A DNA stretch of 64,000 bases from Amycolatopsis azurea DSM 43854 (GTDB lineage: Bacteria; Actinomycetota; Actinomycetes; Mycobacteriales; Pseudonocardiaceae), in NCBI RefSeq assembly GCF_001995215.1, contig NZ_MUXN01000003.1, forward strand, positions 124,001 to 188,000, in the 5' to 3' direction. The notes beneath the pieces are model-generated. The model was not told the DNA's origin. It worked only from the letters and a program-made list of their open reading frames with translations, and did no database searches. Positions 34,256-45,877 of this stretch are shown one piece after another; position 1 is the first letter of the stretch; each line of letters begins with the position of its first letter. The translations under genes and the position numbers were made by a program.

Positions 34256-35547
34256 TCCGCCAGGGCCCGCTCGACGGAAGCGCCGATGGCCAGCAGTTTC
34301 CGGTCTTCGCCGAGCGCGCCGTCGAGTGCCAGCCCGGCGGGCAGGCCGTTCCGGTCGCGCCCCATCGGGACGGTCAAACCGGGGAAACCCGCGATGCTGC
34401 CGTGCTGGCAGTTGCGGATGAAGGTCGGGAAAGTCGGGACCGCCCGTCCGCGGAGGACGAAGCTCTCGACGGCCGAGAACTCCTTGGCCGTCGCCGGTGT
34501 CGTGGGGAACGCCAGCGCGTCGATGCCGGTCTCGCGGAAGATCCTCGCGTAGGTGCCGCGCAAGGCGGAGCGGGTGGCGAGGGCCGCTTCGTAAACGGCC
34601 GGATCGACACCTGGCATGACCGAGCCGGCGAAGATCTCCCGGACGTCGGCCGCGGCGACCTCGCGGACGAGCCTCTCGAACGAGACGCCGGGCACGTGTT
34701 CCCCGAGGTACGCCCGGAGCCCGATGCCCGCTTCGTGGACCACCAGTGGCATGCCCTGGTCGGCGCTGAGTTCGGCGAGCGCGGTGTCGTCGACGGGCAC
34801 CAGCGTGACGCCTTCCGCGCGCAGGCGGAACAGCGCGGACTCCCATAGCTCTTCGACGTCGTCCTCCAGATCGCCGGTCAGGAAGCCGTGCGGCACACCC
34901 AGCCGGACCGCGGACGGCGGGATCCCGTCGAGGGGTTCCGGTTTCTCGGCCGCGAGGATCGAGTCCAGGAGCGCGAGATCGGTGACGGTGCGGGCGATCG
35001 GTCCTGCCGTGTCCCGGGTGCTGCTCAACGGCGTCATGCCGTCGGACGGGTAGCGGCCCGTGGTGGGCCGGAAACCGCGAACGCCGTTGAGCGCGGCGGG
35101 GACGCGCACCGAGCCCCCGGTGTCGGTGCCCAGGCCTGCCGAGACGATGCCCGCCGCGACGGCGACCGCGGTCCCGCCACTGCTTCCCCCGGCGAAGCGG
35201 AACGGATCGCGGGCGTTGCGGACCGGTCCGACCGGTGTCGTGTCGCAGGTGATGCCGAACGCGAGTTCGTGCATGGTCGCCTTGCCGATGACGACGGCGC
35301 CCGCGTCGATCAGCCGCCGGACCACGCTCGCGTGCTCGCGGGGGACGTGGTCCTTCAGCGCCGGGGTGCCCGCGGTGTTCGGCATGCCCGCGACGTGGAT
35401 GTTGTCCTTGACGGCCATCGGGACGCCCGCCAGCGGACCCGCCGGCCGCCACGAGGGGTCTTCCGGCGTGAGGTGGGCGATGGCGTGGAGATCCTGGACT
35501 TCTTCCGCCCGCGAACGGCTTTCCGTGACGCTCCAGGCTCTTCTCAC
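34231..35547 (-). CDS. Amidase (amidase-signature family)
   Basis: 438 aa. The Ser-cisSer-Lys triad is complete: Lys in MAVKDNI, cis-Ser in [17 protein letters not shown], nucleophile Ser in [13 protein letters not shown]. Family members hydrolyse aliphatic or aromatic amides or transfer ammonia; this stand-alone copy, not in a gatCAB cluster, is probably a catabolic amide hydrolase. GTG 35547 has no ribosome site, but TAAGCT lies exactly 6 bases upstream, consistent with leaderless translation. Convergent with and overlapping lysR by 25 bp. Confidence 0.9.
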   Translation of the reverse strand: MRRAWSVTESRSRAEEVQDLHAIAHLTPEDPSWRPAGPLAGVPMAVKDNIHVAGMPNTAGTPALKDHVPREHASVVRRLIDAGAVVIGKATMHELAFGITCDTTPVGPVRNARDPFRFAGGSSGGTAVAVAAGIVSAGLGTDTGGSVRVPAALNGVRGFRPTTGRYPSDGMTPLSSTRDTAGPIARTVTDLALLDSILAAEKPEPLDGIPPSAVRLGVPHGFLTGDLEDDVEELWESALFRLRAEGVTLVPVDDTALAELSADQGMPLVVHEAGIGLRAYLGEHVPGVSFERLVREVAAADVREIFAGSVMPGVDPAVYEAALATRSALRGTYARIFRETGIDALAFPTTPATAKEFSAVESFVLRGRAVPTFPTFIRNCQHGSIAGFPGLTVPMGRDRNGLPAGLALDGALGEDRKLLAIGASVERALADQQDSILA

Positions 35548-35982
35548 GGCGTCAGCTTAGCGTGAAAAGAGCCCTGCTTGCCGATAAGGACAATCATTTG
35601 TTTTAAGCCCCCGGCCGGTGGCGCCACCGGCGGCGCTTTGGTCCTTTGTGGACTAGCGGTGGCCGTCGATCCGATCGGGCCTCGGGTGATCGGATGCCGC
35701 ACACCCGAGTTCGCCGCCCGATCACGCGAGTTCCGCCTCCGATCACGTGAGTTCGCCGTCTGATCACGAATCGTCACTCGCGACCACCCCGCGGCCTGGT
35801 CGCTCCGGCGAGAGCTGGTGTTGCGAAAGCCACTTTCGCAACCTTCAACGTTGCGAAAGTGGCTTTCGCAACCCTGTCCGGCGAGACCGACCTGCCCGGT
35901 GAGCCCAGTCGAATACGGGTCCGCCGGAAACACGAATCGTCACTCGCGACCACCCGGACCGGCGGATTTCCGCCGCCGTCGT
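35548..35982. repeat. Repeat-bearing intergenic region upstream of furA
   Basis: Contains GATCACGCGAGT-family units (35687-35785), two copies of CGAATCGTCACTCGCGACCA (35767 and 35933 regions), and the 53-base double hairpin at 35820-35872. No gene supported. Confidence 0.65.
35820..35872. repeat. GTTGCGAAAGCCAC double hairpin, copy 1
   Basis: Two 23-base arms (35820-35842, 35850-35872) are perfect complements around a 7-base spacer; each arm is itself a hairpin (GTTGCGAAAG/CTTTCGCAAC). So it can fold as one long or two short hairpins. Copies: 40915-40967, 50362-50414, 63134-63186; single arms at 29671-29693 (degenerate) and 30185-30207. Confidence 0.85.
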
Positions 35983-36016
35983 TTGACCGGGTCCAGACAC
36001 GCTCCTATCGTTTTCG
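35983..36016 (+). promoter_or_regulatory. furA promoter for a leaderless transcript
   Basis: -35 TTGACC (35983-35988), 17-base spacer, -10 TATCGT (36006-36011), then 5 bases to GTG 36017. This is the best sigma-70-type promoter in the window, and its geometry puts the transcript start at or beside the start codon, as reported for actinobacterial furA genes. Confidence 0.75.
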
Positions 36017-38702
<2,686 letters not shown>

Positions 38703-38709
38703 AGCGCGT

Positions 38710-39492
38710 TCACGGAGTGTCGAGTTCGGTGTGCCGGGCCGCGAGGGTGCGGGCGAGTTCGGCGAGTTTGACGTTGAGGTCCTGGGAGGTGCGGCGCAGC
38801 AGATCGAAGGCCTCGTCGGCGGTCAGTCCTCGTCGTTGCATGAGGATCCCTTTCGCCTGCCCGATGACGTCGCGGGATTCGACGGCCAGCCGGAGGTGAC
38901 TCGCCTCCAGTTCGGCCCGGCCGACGGCAGTGGTGCTCGCCAGGGCGAGCGAGCCGTGGGTGGCCAGCAGCAGCGCGGTGTCCTGAGCCAGGGAGTCGAG
39001 AGCGCCGGGGCGATGGCTGTAGATGTTCAGCGCCCCGGGCAGCCTCGGCGGCGTCGCGTCCGGCACCAGGACGGTGGACAGGATCGCGGTGTAGCCGTGC
39101 CGTACGGCGGCCTCGGAGAAGTCCGGCCACCTCTTCTCCGTCGCCAGGTCCTCGCTGCGGATGTAACCCGGGCTCCCGCTGTCCGCCGCATCGACGCAAG
39201 GGCCGGTCCCGGCGCGGTACTGCACCTCGTCGAGCTTCAGGGCGATCTCGCCGGTCGACACCGGGGTGTGGAAGGTCCCGTCCGGGGCCCGGAGCGTGAT
39301 CGACACCAGATCCGCGCCCGGCACCACCCGGTACGCGGCGTCGATGACCTGTTCGAGGACCTGGGCCGGGGTCGAGGCGGCCAGCAGCAGGCGGGTGAGC
39401 TCGACGAACTGCTCGGCCAGCGGGCCCGCCGACGCGTCACCGCCCGCGCCGAATTCGGCCTTGTCACGCTGCCACAGTCGTTCGTCCGCCAT
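38710..39492 (-). CDS. GAF-ANTAR RNA-binding antiterminator
   Basis: 260 aa. Residues about 25-170 are a GAF sensor (RVVPGADLVSITL, GTGPCVDAADSG, STVLVPD, GALNIYS). The C terminus is an ANTAR domain: LAVESRDVIGQAKGILMQRR, LTADEAFDLLRRTSQDLNVKLAELA. ANTAR proteins bind paired hexaloop hairpins in nascent RNA to prevent termination. The GAF ligand is unknown. It ends 7 bases from the convergent katG stop. No obvious dual-hexaloop target was found nearby. Confidence 0.92.
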   Translation of the reverse strand: MADERLWQRDKAEFGAGGDASAGPLAEQFVELTRLLLAASTPAQVLEQVIDAAYRVVPGADLVSITLRAPDGTFHTPVSTGEIALKLDEVQYRAGTGPCVDAADSGSPGYIRSEDLATEKRWPDFSEAAVRHGYTAILSTVLVPDATPPRLPGALNIYSHRPGALDSLAQDTALLLATHGSLALASTTAVGRAELEASHLRLAVESRDVIGQAKGILMQRRGLTADEAFDLLRRTSQDLNVKLAELARTLAARHTELDTP

Positions 39493-39576
39493 CAGTGACC
39501 ATTCAGTAGGGTTCCGTGTCCTTCACCGGATACCCCGTGACGCCCGCCCCCAATCGAGCCCTCCGCGGACGAGGCC

Positions 39577-39954
39577 TCAGGGCTCGACCCGCTTGCGCAG
39601 GAGGCAGAACACGTTCCCCTCGGGGTCGGCGAGCACGTGCCACGACTCTTCCCCGGTCTGGCCGACGTCGGCGGGCCGCGCACCGGCGGCGAGCAGCCGT
39701 TCCAGCTCGGCGTCCTGATCGCGGTCGGTGGGGTTCACGTCGAGGTGCAGCGGGAGTTTGCCGGGCTTCGGGTCGTCGCTGCGGCTCAGGATCAGGGTGG
39801 GCTGCGGGCCGCCGAACCCGACGCCGGGCGGGCCGATCTCGATGTCTTCGCCGTCTTTGCCGATCTCGACGTATCCGAGCACTTCGCACCAGAACGCGGC
39901 CATCCGGACCGGATCGGCGCAGTCGAGGATGAGTTCGGTGATACGGCAGGCCAT
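39577..39954 (-). CDS. VOC-family glyoxalase-like protein
   Basis: 125 aa, a single VOC module of two beta-alpha-beta-beta-beta units: ITELILDCADPVRMAAFWCE and LPLHLDVNPTDRDQDAE, ending SWHVLADPEGNVFCLL. Metal-ligand candidates are D in LDCAD, H in LHLDV and E in PEGN. Glyoxalase-like or resistance-type; no substrate can be assigned. ATG 39954 is chosen because MACRITELILDCAD is the domain start; an upstream extension crosses the palindrome. Confidence 0.88.
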   Translation of the reverse strand: MACRITELILDCADPVRMAAFWCEVLGYVEIGKDGEDIEIGPPGVGFGGPQPTLILSRSDDPKPGKLPLHLDVNPTDRDQDAELERLLAAGARPADVGQTGEESWHVLADPEGNVFCLLRKRVEP

Positions 39955-39987
39955 GGTGCGAGGGTAACCGGGTTCGGGCTCGTACAA

Positions 39988-40042
39988 GTCCGTGAAGGCC
40001 TCCTTGAGGGACCCAGGGTCCCTCAAGGAGGCCTTCACGGAC
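39988..40042. repeat. GTGAAGGCCTCC palindrome, copy 2
   Basis: Perfect 27-bp arms, 39988-40014 and 40016-40042, around one A. Begins GTCCGTGAAGGCCTCCTTGA. It sits between two same-strand genes and could act as a terminator, but its sequence matches the copy at 30019-30073, where no gene ends. Confidence 0.85.
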
Positions 40043-40053
40043 CTCGTCGGTCC

Positions 40054-40179
40054 CTACTGGCAGGCTTCGCAGTCCGGGTCGTCGATGCGGCACGCCGCAC
40101 CGTCGGTCAGCGGGAAGTCGAAGTCGTCCAGCGCGGGGACGGCCAGCGTGGTCTCTTCCGGCGTGGCGGTAGCGGACAT
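40054..40179 (-). CDS. 41-residue acidic Cys-containing peptide, possible RiPP precursor
   Basis: 41 aa. The N-terminal 23 residues MSATATPEETTLAVPALDDF are leader-like (no Cys, acidic end DDFDFPLTD), and the C-terminal part AACRIDDPDCEACQ carries three cysteines. AGGGAG lies 5 bases before ATG 40179. This split resembles precursor peptides of ribosomally made, modified natural products, but no lanthionine synthetase, YcaO, radical SAM or protease gene is adjacent. The only co-directional neighbour is the PNPOx-fold gene 83 bases upstream. A metal-binding small protein is an alternative. Confidence 0.6.
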   Translation of the reverse strand: MSATATPEETTLAVPALDDFDFPLTDGAACRIDDPDCEACQ

Positions 40180-40262
40180 GTCACTCCCTAGAGGTACGGA
40201 ACGGGTCTTATCTCTCTGTAGCGCTGAAGATCGCCCGTCATTCCGTGACCCGCGCCACAGCG

Positions 40263-40694
40263 TCAGACGGCCGCCAGCTCCTTGCCGGGCAGCATTCCGT
40301 TGGGGATGTCGGTGACGCGCCAGGACTCCACGGACAGCTGGACGGTCTCGATGGGCGTGTCCAGGAACGGCGCCACGTACGGCACCTTCGCCACGAGCAG
40401 GTCGCGGGCGGTCTGGGCCCGTTCGCCGTCGAGGATCTCCGCGCGGACCATGGCCTGGAGGAACGGGTCGGCGGGTGAGCCGGTGGAGACGATGACCGAG
40501 GCCACCGGGTTGTGCCGCAGGGCGGCGAGCGTGCGACCTCGTCGCTCCAGCACGAGAACGAGGGTGAAGAGGTCGGACTCGGCGAAGAAGACGCCGTTCA
40601 CCCAAGGGCCGGACTCGCCGGAGGTGGCGAGGTACAGCGACTGGTGGGCGGCCAGCGTGTTCCGCGCGAGGGCGGAGACATCGGTCGTGGACAT
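40263..40694 (-). CDS. Pyridoxamine 5'-phosphate oxidase-fold (split beta-barrel) protein
   Basis: 143 aa. The opening SLYLATSGESGPWVNGVFFAESDLFTLVLV is the flavin-binding split-barrel pattern, with LAALRHNPVASVIVS next. These bind FMN, F420 or heme; the cofactor cannot be told here. The catalytic set of true PdxH is not visible, so vitamin B6 synthesis is unlikely. ATG 40694. Transcribed ahead of the 41-residue peptide and possibly acts on it. Confidence 0.82.
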   Translation of the reverse strand: MSTTDVSALARNTLAAHQSLYLATSGESGPWVNGVFFAESDLFTLVLVLERRGRTLAALRHNPVASVIVSTGSPADPFLQAMVRAEILDGERAQTARDLLVAKVPYVAPFLDTPIETVQLSVESWRVTDIPNGMLPGKELAAV

Positions 40695-40797
40695 GGCGGA
40701 ACTAGATCCCGAGTGGCCGGTGGCCTCAAGTCCGACAATCCCATCGGGCGATTTTGGCTACTTAGTGGCGAAAGGCAGGGTGTCCTGTCGGCCGAGT

Positions 40798-40850
40798 GTC
40801 CGTGAAGGCCTCCTTCCCTACTCTGAAGGTAGGGAAGGGGGCCTTCACGG
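40798..40850. repeat. GTGAAGGCCTCC palindrome, variant copy
   Basis: 53 bases; outer arms match the family (GTCCGTGAAGGCCTCCTT) but the inner part is replaced by CCCTACTCTGAAGGTAGGG, which preserves palindromy. Changed centre with kept symmetry suggests selection for a hairpin. Confidence 0.75.
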
Positions 40851-40914
40851 GCAGGTACAGGCCTGTGCTGGTGCGGCAGCCGATTCCGCACAGGCGCGTG
40901 GCCTCGCAAGTGGT

Positions 40915-40967
40915 GTTGCGAAAGCCACTTTCGCAACCTTCAACGTTGTGAAAGTGGCTTTCGCAAC
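40915..40967. repeat. GTTGCGAAAGCCAC double hairpin, copy 2
   Basis: Same arrangement as at 35820-35872; one base differs in the right arm (GTTGTG). Confidence 0.85.
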
Positions 40968-41023
40968 GCGGCCTCCCGCATGCCCGCCGCCGGGCCGGGT
41001 GGGTCGGTAAATGCTGGTCCGCT

Positions 41024-41788
41024 CTAACCGGCCTGGCCACTCACGACCAGCTGGAACAACGCTTCCGCCTGGTCCACCGCCTCGGCGAGGACGCCGGGAT
41101 CCGCCCGCAGACCGGCGACGATCGCGTCGACCTCGCGCAATCCCGCCCGCCCCAGCAGCCGCTTCTCGTTGGTGACCCACTCGCCACGTGCCGCGAGTAC
41201 CGCGTGCGCGGTCTCCATGGCGGCGGTCGCCAGCGCGCCCGCGACCTCCGTGGCCTGCCCGCGCGGGACGAAGGCGCCGCGCGTGTAGCGCAGGGTCAGC
41301 TCCGCGCGGCCCCGCCACATCGGCGGAGCCGTCTCCCGCAACGCTTCCGGGTACTCCGGCCGCGGCAGCTCGCCGCGCAGCACCCGGTTGACGGCGAGTT
41401 CGGCGACGGGCAGATAGCTCGGGACGCCCGCGAGGTGGAACATCAACGGCTCCCAGTGGAACCGGCCCTGCCGTGCTTCGGCGAGCTGGTGTTCGACGGC
41501 GTCGAGGTCGCGATAGTGGACGTCGACCTGCCTGCCGTCGATCGTGAGCCAAGCGCCGCCGTTGAACACGCCGCCGCCCCACGCGCCGATCTCGGAGACC
41601 TCGCCTTCCCAGCCGACGGCGCGCAGAGCCGCGGGATCGAAGCCGCCGCGGTAGTAGACGGCGAAATCCCAGTCGCTGCCGGGGCCGTGGGTGTCCTGGG
41701 CGCGTGAGCCACCGAGGGTGACGGCGTGCACGGCGGGCAGCGCGGCCAGGGTGTCGGCCACGTGGGCAAGAAAGGTGTCGTCGTTCAT
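41024..41788 (-). CDS. Nucleotidyltransferase-domain protein
   Basis: 254 aa. The minimal nucleotidyltransferase core is VTLGGSRAQDT followed by SDWDFAVYYRG (the DxD pair) and a third acidic residue in RQVDVHYRD. A helical C-terminal region (about 150-250) resembles the HEPN-like partner of MNT/aminoglycoside-type NTases. Could be an AMP/nucleotidyl transferase for a protein, RNA or antibiotic. Monocistronic. Confidence 0.85.
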   Translation of the reverse strand: MNDDTFLAHVADTLAALPAVHAVTLGGSRAQDTHGPGSDWDFAVYYRGGFDPAALRAVGWEGEVSEIGAWGGGVFNGGAWLTIDGRQVDVHYRDLDAVEHQLAEARQGRFHWEPLMFHLAGVPSYLPVAELAVNRVLRGELPRPEYPEALRETAPPMWRGRAELTLRYTRGAFVPRGQATEVAGALATAAMETAHAVLAARGEWVTNEKRLLGRAGLREVDAIVAGLRADPGVLAEAVDQAEALFQLVVSGQAG

Positions 41789-41874
41789 CGCGCGAACGAT
41801 CTTAGGGTCGTCGCCGGGCGGACGCGACGGGTTTTGAGCGCGCGGGACCCTGATCGCGCCCGTACCCTCGGAAG

Positions 41875-42351
41875 ATGACCACGATCCCGGGACGATCCCG
41901 CGCCCCGCTCGCGCTCCTCCCGTTCCTGGCCGCGGTCGCGGTGGTCGCCGTCGTCGGCGGACTCGCCGCGGCCGACGCCCGCTCTGTCTACAGTGGACTC
42001 GACCTGCCGTCGTTCGCGCCGCCCGCCTGGCTGTTCGGTCCGGTGTGGACGGTGCTGTACCTCGGGATCGCCGTCTCCGGCTGGCTGTACTGGAAATCCG
42101 GCGGGGAACGCCGGGGGCTGGCCTGGTACGCGGCGCAACTGGTCCTGAACGCCGCGTGGACGCCGTTGTTCTTCGCGGGCGGCGCGTACGGTCTCGCCCT
42201 GGCCGACATCGTCCTGCTCGACGTCGCCGTCGTCGTCACCGCGCTGTACTTCCGCCGCTCTTCCCGGGTTTCGGCCGCGCTGCTGCTGCCGTACCTCGCC
42301 TGGACGCTGTACGCGACCGCGCTGAACCTCGCGATCGTCGTGCTCAACTGA
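41875..42351 (+). CDS. tspO: TspO/MBR family membrane protein
   Basis: 158 aa, five helices. Family marks: YSGLDLPSFAPPAWLFGPVWTVLY in the first loop and helix 2, ALNLAIVVLN at the end, LVLNAAWTPLFF in helix 3. TspO proteins bind porphyrins and affect tetrapyrrole or stress signalling. The stop overlaps the last 8 bases of convergent eccE. Confidence 0.93.
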   Translation: MTTIPGRSRAPLALLPFLAAVAVVAVVGGLAAADARSVYSGLDLPSFAPPAWLFGPVWTVLYLGIAVSGWLYWKSGGERRGLAWYAAQLVLNAAWTPLFFAGGAYGLALADIVLLDVAVVVTALYFRRSSRVSAALLLPYLAWTLYATALNLAIVVLN

Positions 42352-43660
42352 CCCCGATCGGCAGGGTGGCGGCCACCCCCTTGGCGTGCCTGCCGTCCAG
42401 TCGCTCCAGCGTGAGCCCGCCCCGGCGGGCGGCGAGTTCCAGGTCCCGCACCGCGTGTTCCACCGCGTGCCGCCCCGCGGCGGCGACCCGGATCGCCGCG
42501 CTGACCCGGGGTTCGGCCTCGGCGGTGCCCCGGCGCGCGGTCACGGCGAGCGTCACCGCGGCCCCAGGAGCGGCGACGAGCAGACGGCGCGACAGATCCG
42601 CCGCGAGCACCGGTGACAGCGCGTCCCAGCCGTCGAGCCGGAAGGTCGTCTGGCAGATCGGGCCGCTGTGCCAGAACCGCCAGTCCTCCCGGATCCGCGC
42701 CCGGCCCGCCGTCACGTGCGCCAGCGAGGCGAGCGCGCCGAGGACCTCGTTCTCGGCGAGCGCCCGCACCGGCAGCCCGTCGCGCCGGAGCTGCCGCCGC
42801 ACGCGCCGGACCGTGTTCCCGAGTGCCTGCCGCACATCGGCGTCGCGATGGACGTCGGCCGTGCGCAGCGCCTGCAGCGCGACCCAGCCCCGCGGCGGCC
42901 GCGAGCGGTCCGCGCCGACGTGGTGGATGACCTGCGCGGCGACGTCCAGATCCTGGTCCCGTGACGGCGGAAGCACCGCCAGCGGCGACGGCAGCGGCTG
43001 CACGTGCCCGGCCGATTTCGGTTGCAGCACAGCGGTGATCCCCTCGGCGCGGCTGACCATATACACCGTCTCGTCGCCGATTTCGCCCGTGGTCCCTTCC
43101 GCTTCCGGCGACAGCAGGCGCAACAGCGCCCGGCCCGCTTCACCCGCGTTCCGGAGGTCCCGGTCGCGGTCGCGCAGCAGGTATCCCGACGCCGAACCGA
43201 GCCATTCGTAGAGCCAGCGCCCGCGAATCCGCACGGCGGTCAGCGCGAGGACCACCACGGCGACGGTGATCACCGCCGCCACCAGCGGCCAAGGCCGTCC
43301 CGCCACCAGGACGAGCGCGACGAGGACGAGCTGCCAGCAGATGATCTGCGGCACCCCGATCCCGCCGAACCGGCCGGGGCGCCGCGCCGGAACGGGCACC
43401 GCCGGAGTCGGCGGCGGCGAGGCCTGCGGCGGCACGGGGACGGGCGCCGGCGCGGTCCACTGCGGCCGTTGCCCGGTCCGGCGGGCGGCGTCGAGCGCGT
43501 GCAGCGCGGCTTCCCGTGCGGCCGCCCGGGCCGCGGGCGCGGCGTAGGCGAGCTGGTCGGGCAGAGCTTCGTGCCGCCCCACGGCCGGTGCCGCCTGGGG
43601 AAGCGGCGGGGGCGGCGCCTGGTACCGCCCGCCCGTCCTGGCCGCGCCGGATTCGGTCAT
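42344..43660 (-). CDS. eccE: Type VII secretion protein EccE
   Basis: 438 aa. A Pro/Ala-rich N terminus leads to two membrane helices (ICWQLVLVALVLVAG, LVAAVITVAVVVLALTAV) followed by WLYEWLGSASGYLLRDRDRD, the EccE domain entry; the remainder is cytosolic. EccE is a peripheral component of the ESX membrane core with EccB, EccC and EccD. GGAGG lies 7 bases before ATG 43660. Transcribed divergently from the FN3 gene. Confidence 0.85.
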   Translation of the reverse strand: MTESGAARTGGRYQAPPPPLPQAAPAVGRHEALPDQLAYAAPAARAAAREAALHALDAARRTGQRPQWTAPAPVPVPPQASPPPTPAVPVPARRPGRFGGIGVPQIICWQLVLVALVLVAGRPWPLVAAVITVAVVVLALTAVRIRGRWLYEWLGSASGYLLRDRDRDLRNAGEAGRALLRLLSPEAEGTTGEIGDETVYMVSRAEGITAVLQPKSAGHVQPLPSPLAVLPPSRDQDLDVAAQVIHHVGADRSRPPRGWVALQALRTADVHRDADVRQALGNTVRRVRRQLRRDGLPVRALAENEVLGALASLAHVTAGRARIREDWRFWHSGPICQTTFRLDGWDALSPVLAADLSRRLLVAAPGAAVTLAVTARRGTAEAEPRVSAAIRVAAAGRHAVEHAVRDLELAARRGGLTLERLDGRHAKGVAATLPIGVS

Positions 43661-43776
43661 CGTCCTGCCTCCTCGATGTCCGCCCCAGCGTGTCCGGCGA
43701 ACATGAGGTTTCGATGACACAGGCCCGAGACAGGCAGTTTCATCGAAATTTCATGGTGGCTCTCTAGCTTGATCGC

Positions 43777-45843
43777 GTGAACACCGATGAGCGGGACACG
43801 AAGCGGTTCAGTGTCGTGGCCAGGACGCGGATGGCCGTCGCGCTGATGGTCGCGGGCTGCCTCGCGCTGGTCGGCCTCGCGGTGACCGGAGCGGCCGCGA
43901 CCCCGGAACGGCTGGAGTTCGTCCAGGTCGGGCACTGGGTCTACAACGACGCCGCCCAGTCCGCGTTCCACGTCGACGGCTCGACGAACCGCGTCGACGC
44001 GCGCGCGGACGTGCCCGGAGCGGCGAGCGGCAGCCAGGTAGCGCAGGGGGACGATTCGGGTTACGTGGTCGAGCGGAACCGCATCACGGAGTTCGACAAG
44101 TCGACTTTGACCGTGGAGGAGTCCACGCCGCCGCCCGCGCCGGAGACGCCGTTCGTGCTGGAGATCGCGGGCGGTCCGTATCTGGTCTACCGCAACGCCG
44201 GTCAGATCGTGCGGCTCGGCGACCCCGCCGCGACGGTGCCCGCAGGGGGGCCACTGTCCCGGCCGGTGGCGACCGGCGACGGCACGGTGTGGGTGCTCCG
44301 CGTCGACAACGGCTCGATCTGCGAGCTGCCCAAGGGCGCCGCGGTCCTGACCTGCACCGCGCAGCTCCCGCCTGGACACGGCGGCGGGCTCACGCTGCTC
44401 GGTGACCGGCCGGTGGTACTCGACATGACCGGCGACAGCCTCCACCGGGTCGGCCCGGACGGACTCGGCGAAGCCCTGCCGCTCGGCATCAAGCTCTCGC
44501 CGTCGGCGCAGGTGGCCAACAGCGCCGCCGGTGACCGGCTGGCCATCGCCGACCCGGAGCGCAACCAGCTCCACCTCATCGACGTCAGCGGCCTCGACCA
44601 GGACCGCCCCTCCGCGAAGCCGATCTCGGTCGAGCTGACCAAGGGCAGCCGGTTCAACGGCCCGCTCTCGTCGTCGAACGTCGTCGCCATGGTCGACGAG
44701 ACCCGCGGCGAGGTGCTCACCTACGACGCCACCGGCAAGCTCAAGTCCACCGCGAAGGTGCCGAACCAGGGGGCGGCGCCGAGGCTGGCCAAGGGCGAGG
44801 ACAACCGGATCTACGTCGACAGCTCCGACGGCTCGCACGTGCTGGTCGTCAACGGCGAGGACGGCTCGGTGGTCGACGTCGACGTCGACAAGGCGGCCAA
44901 CAGCCAGACCGCGGGCGCGCCGCCGGCCGAACCGGACCCGTCCGGCGAGCAGCCCCCGCCGGCGCCGCCGAGGCAGGGACCGCAGCAGGGACAGGCGCCT
45001 CCGAACACCCAGAAGGCGATCCCGCCGGTGGCGAAGGCGACTCCGCCCGGCGCGCCGAGGAAACTGAGTGCGACCTCCGGAGACGGCTCGATCAAGGTCT
45101 CGTGGAGCCCGGCCGCGGACAACGGCGCGCGGATCACCGGCTACCGGGTGAGCTGGCCCGGCGGTTCCACGAAGGTCGGCGGATCGTCCCAGGGGACCAC
45201 GATCTCCGGTCTGGACAACGGAACCCCGTACGTGGTCACCGTGGTCGCGGAGAATTCGGCGGGACTCGGGGCGGGCGTCAGCGCCAAGGCCGTCGTCCCC
45301 GGACCCGCCAACCGGCCCGCCACTGCGCCGGTCGTCACCGCGAAAGCCGGTGCCGACGGCAAGGTGTCGGTGAGCTGGACCCAGCCGGACCTCCGGGGCG
45401 GCACGTTGGTGCACTACCTGGTGAGCGCGACGGGCCAGGGCCAGCGCACACTTTCGGGCACGTCCACGGAATTCACCGGGGTCACCGGTGCGCTGACCGT
45501 CACGGTCCGCGCGGTCACGAAGTTCGGTTCGGGATCCCCGCTCACCGGGGCGGCGGGCAGCAGGAAGGTCACCGTCCCGGTGGTTTCGGGGCCACCGACG
45601 ATCACCATCACCCAGGTCCGGAGTCAGGGCACCTCGCTGCTCGTTTCCGTGATCGCCGACGGCAAGGGCGCGCCGGCGACCTGCCAGGCGGAGTTCTTCG
45701 TCGAGACCAAGCCGGTCGCCTGTTCCGGGGCGACGACCCTGACCATCAAGGACGTCACCTGGCTCGGCGCCATCACGATCACCGCCACCATCAAGACCTC
45801 CGCGGGAACCGCCACCGACAGCTGGCGGGGCGTGCCCTCGTGA
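43777..45843 (+). CDS. Membrane-anchored beta-propeller/FN3 protein
   Basis: 688 aa. One membrane helix at about 19-41 (MAVALMVAGCLALVGLAV) anchors an exterior region with propeller-like repeats (residues 60-370), a Pro/Gln linker (about 385-425), two fibronectin type III domains (PGAPRKLSATSGDGSIKVSW, GLDNGTPYVVTVVAENSAG; then APVVTAKAGADGKVSVSW) and a C-terminal beta domain with a Cys pair. GTG 43777. Heads an operon with MoxR, DUF58 and the transglutaminase-like gene; likely an extracellular assembly or substrate partner. Confidence 0.83.
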   Translation: MNTDERDTKRFSVVARTRMAVALMVAGCLALVGLAVTGAAATPERLEFVQVGHWVYNDAAQSAFHVDGSTNRVDARADVPGAASGSQVAQGDDSGYVVERNRITEFDKSTLTVEESTPPPAPETPFVLEIAGGPYLVYRNAGQIVRLGDPAATVPAGGPLSRPVATGDGTVWVLRVDNGSICELPKGAAVLTCTAQLPPGHGGGLTLLGDRPVVLDMTGDSLHRVGPDGLGEALPLGIKLSPSAQVANSAAGDRLAIADPERNQLHLIDVSGLDQDRPSAKPISVELTKGSRFNGPLSSSNVVAMVDETRGEVLTYDATGKLKSTAKVPNQGAAPRLAKGEDNRIYVDSSDGSHVLVVNGEDGSVVDVDVDKAANSQTAGAPPAEPDPSGEQPPPAPPRQGPQQGQAPPNTQKAIPPVAKATPPGAPRKLSATSGDGSIKVSWSPAADNGARITGYRVSWPGGSTKVGGSSQGTTISGLDNGTPYVVTVVAENSAGLGAGVSAKAVVPGPANRPATAPVVTAKAGADGKVSVSWTQPDLRGGTLVHYLVSATGQGQRTLSGTSTEFTGVTGALTVTVRAVTKFGSGSPLTGAAGSRKVTVPVVSGPPTITITQVRSQGTSLLVSVIADGKGAPATCQAEFFVETKPVACSGATTLTIKDVTWLGAITITATIKTSAGTATDSWRGVPS

Positions 45844-45877
45844 CCGAGGCCGTCCGACGAAAGGAAAGAGAACAGCT

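Noticed and set aside
40054..40179. Lanthipeptide precursor
   Set aside because: Only Cys-rich core, no Ser/Thr pattern and no LanB/C/M-type gene nearby; kept only as a possible RiPP.
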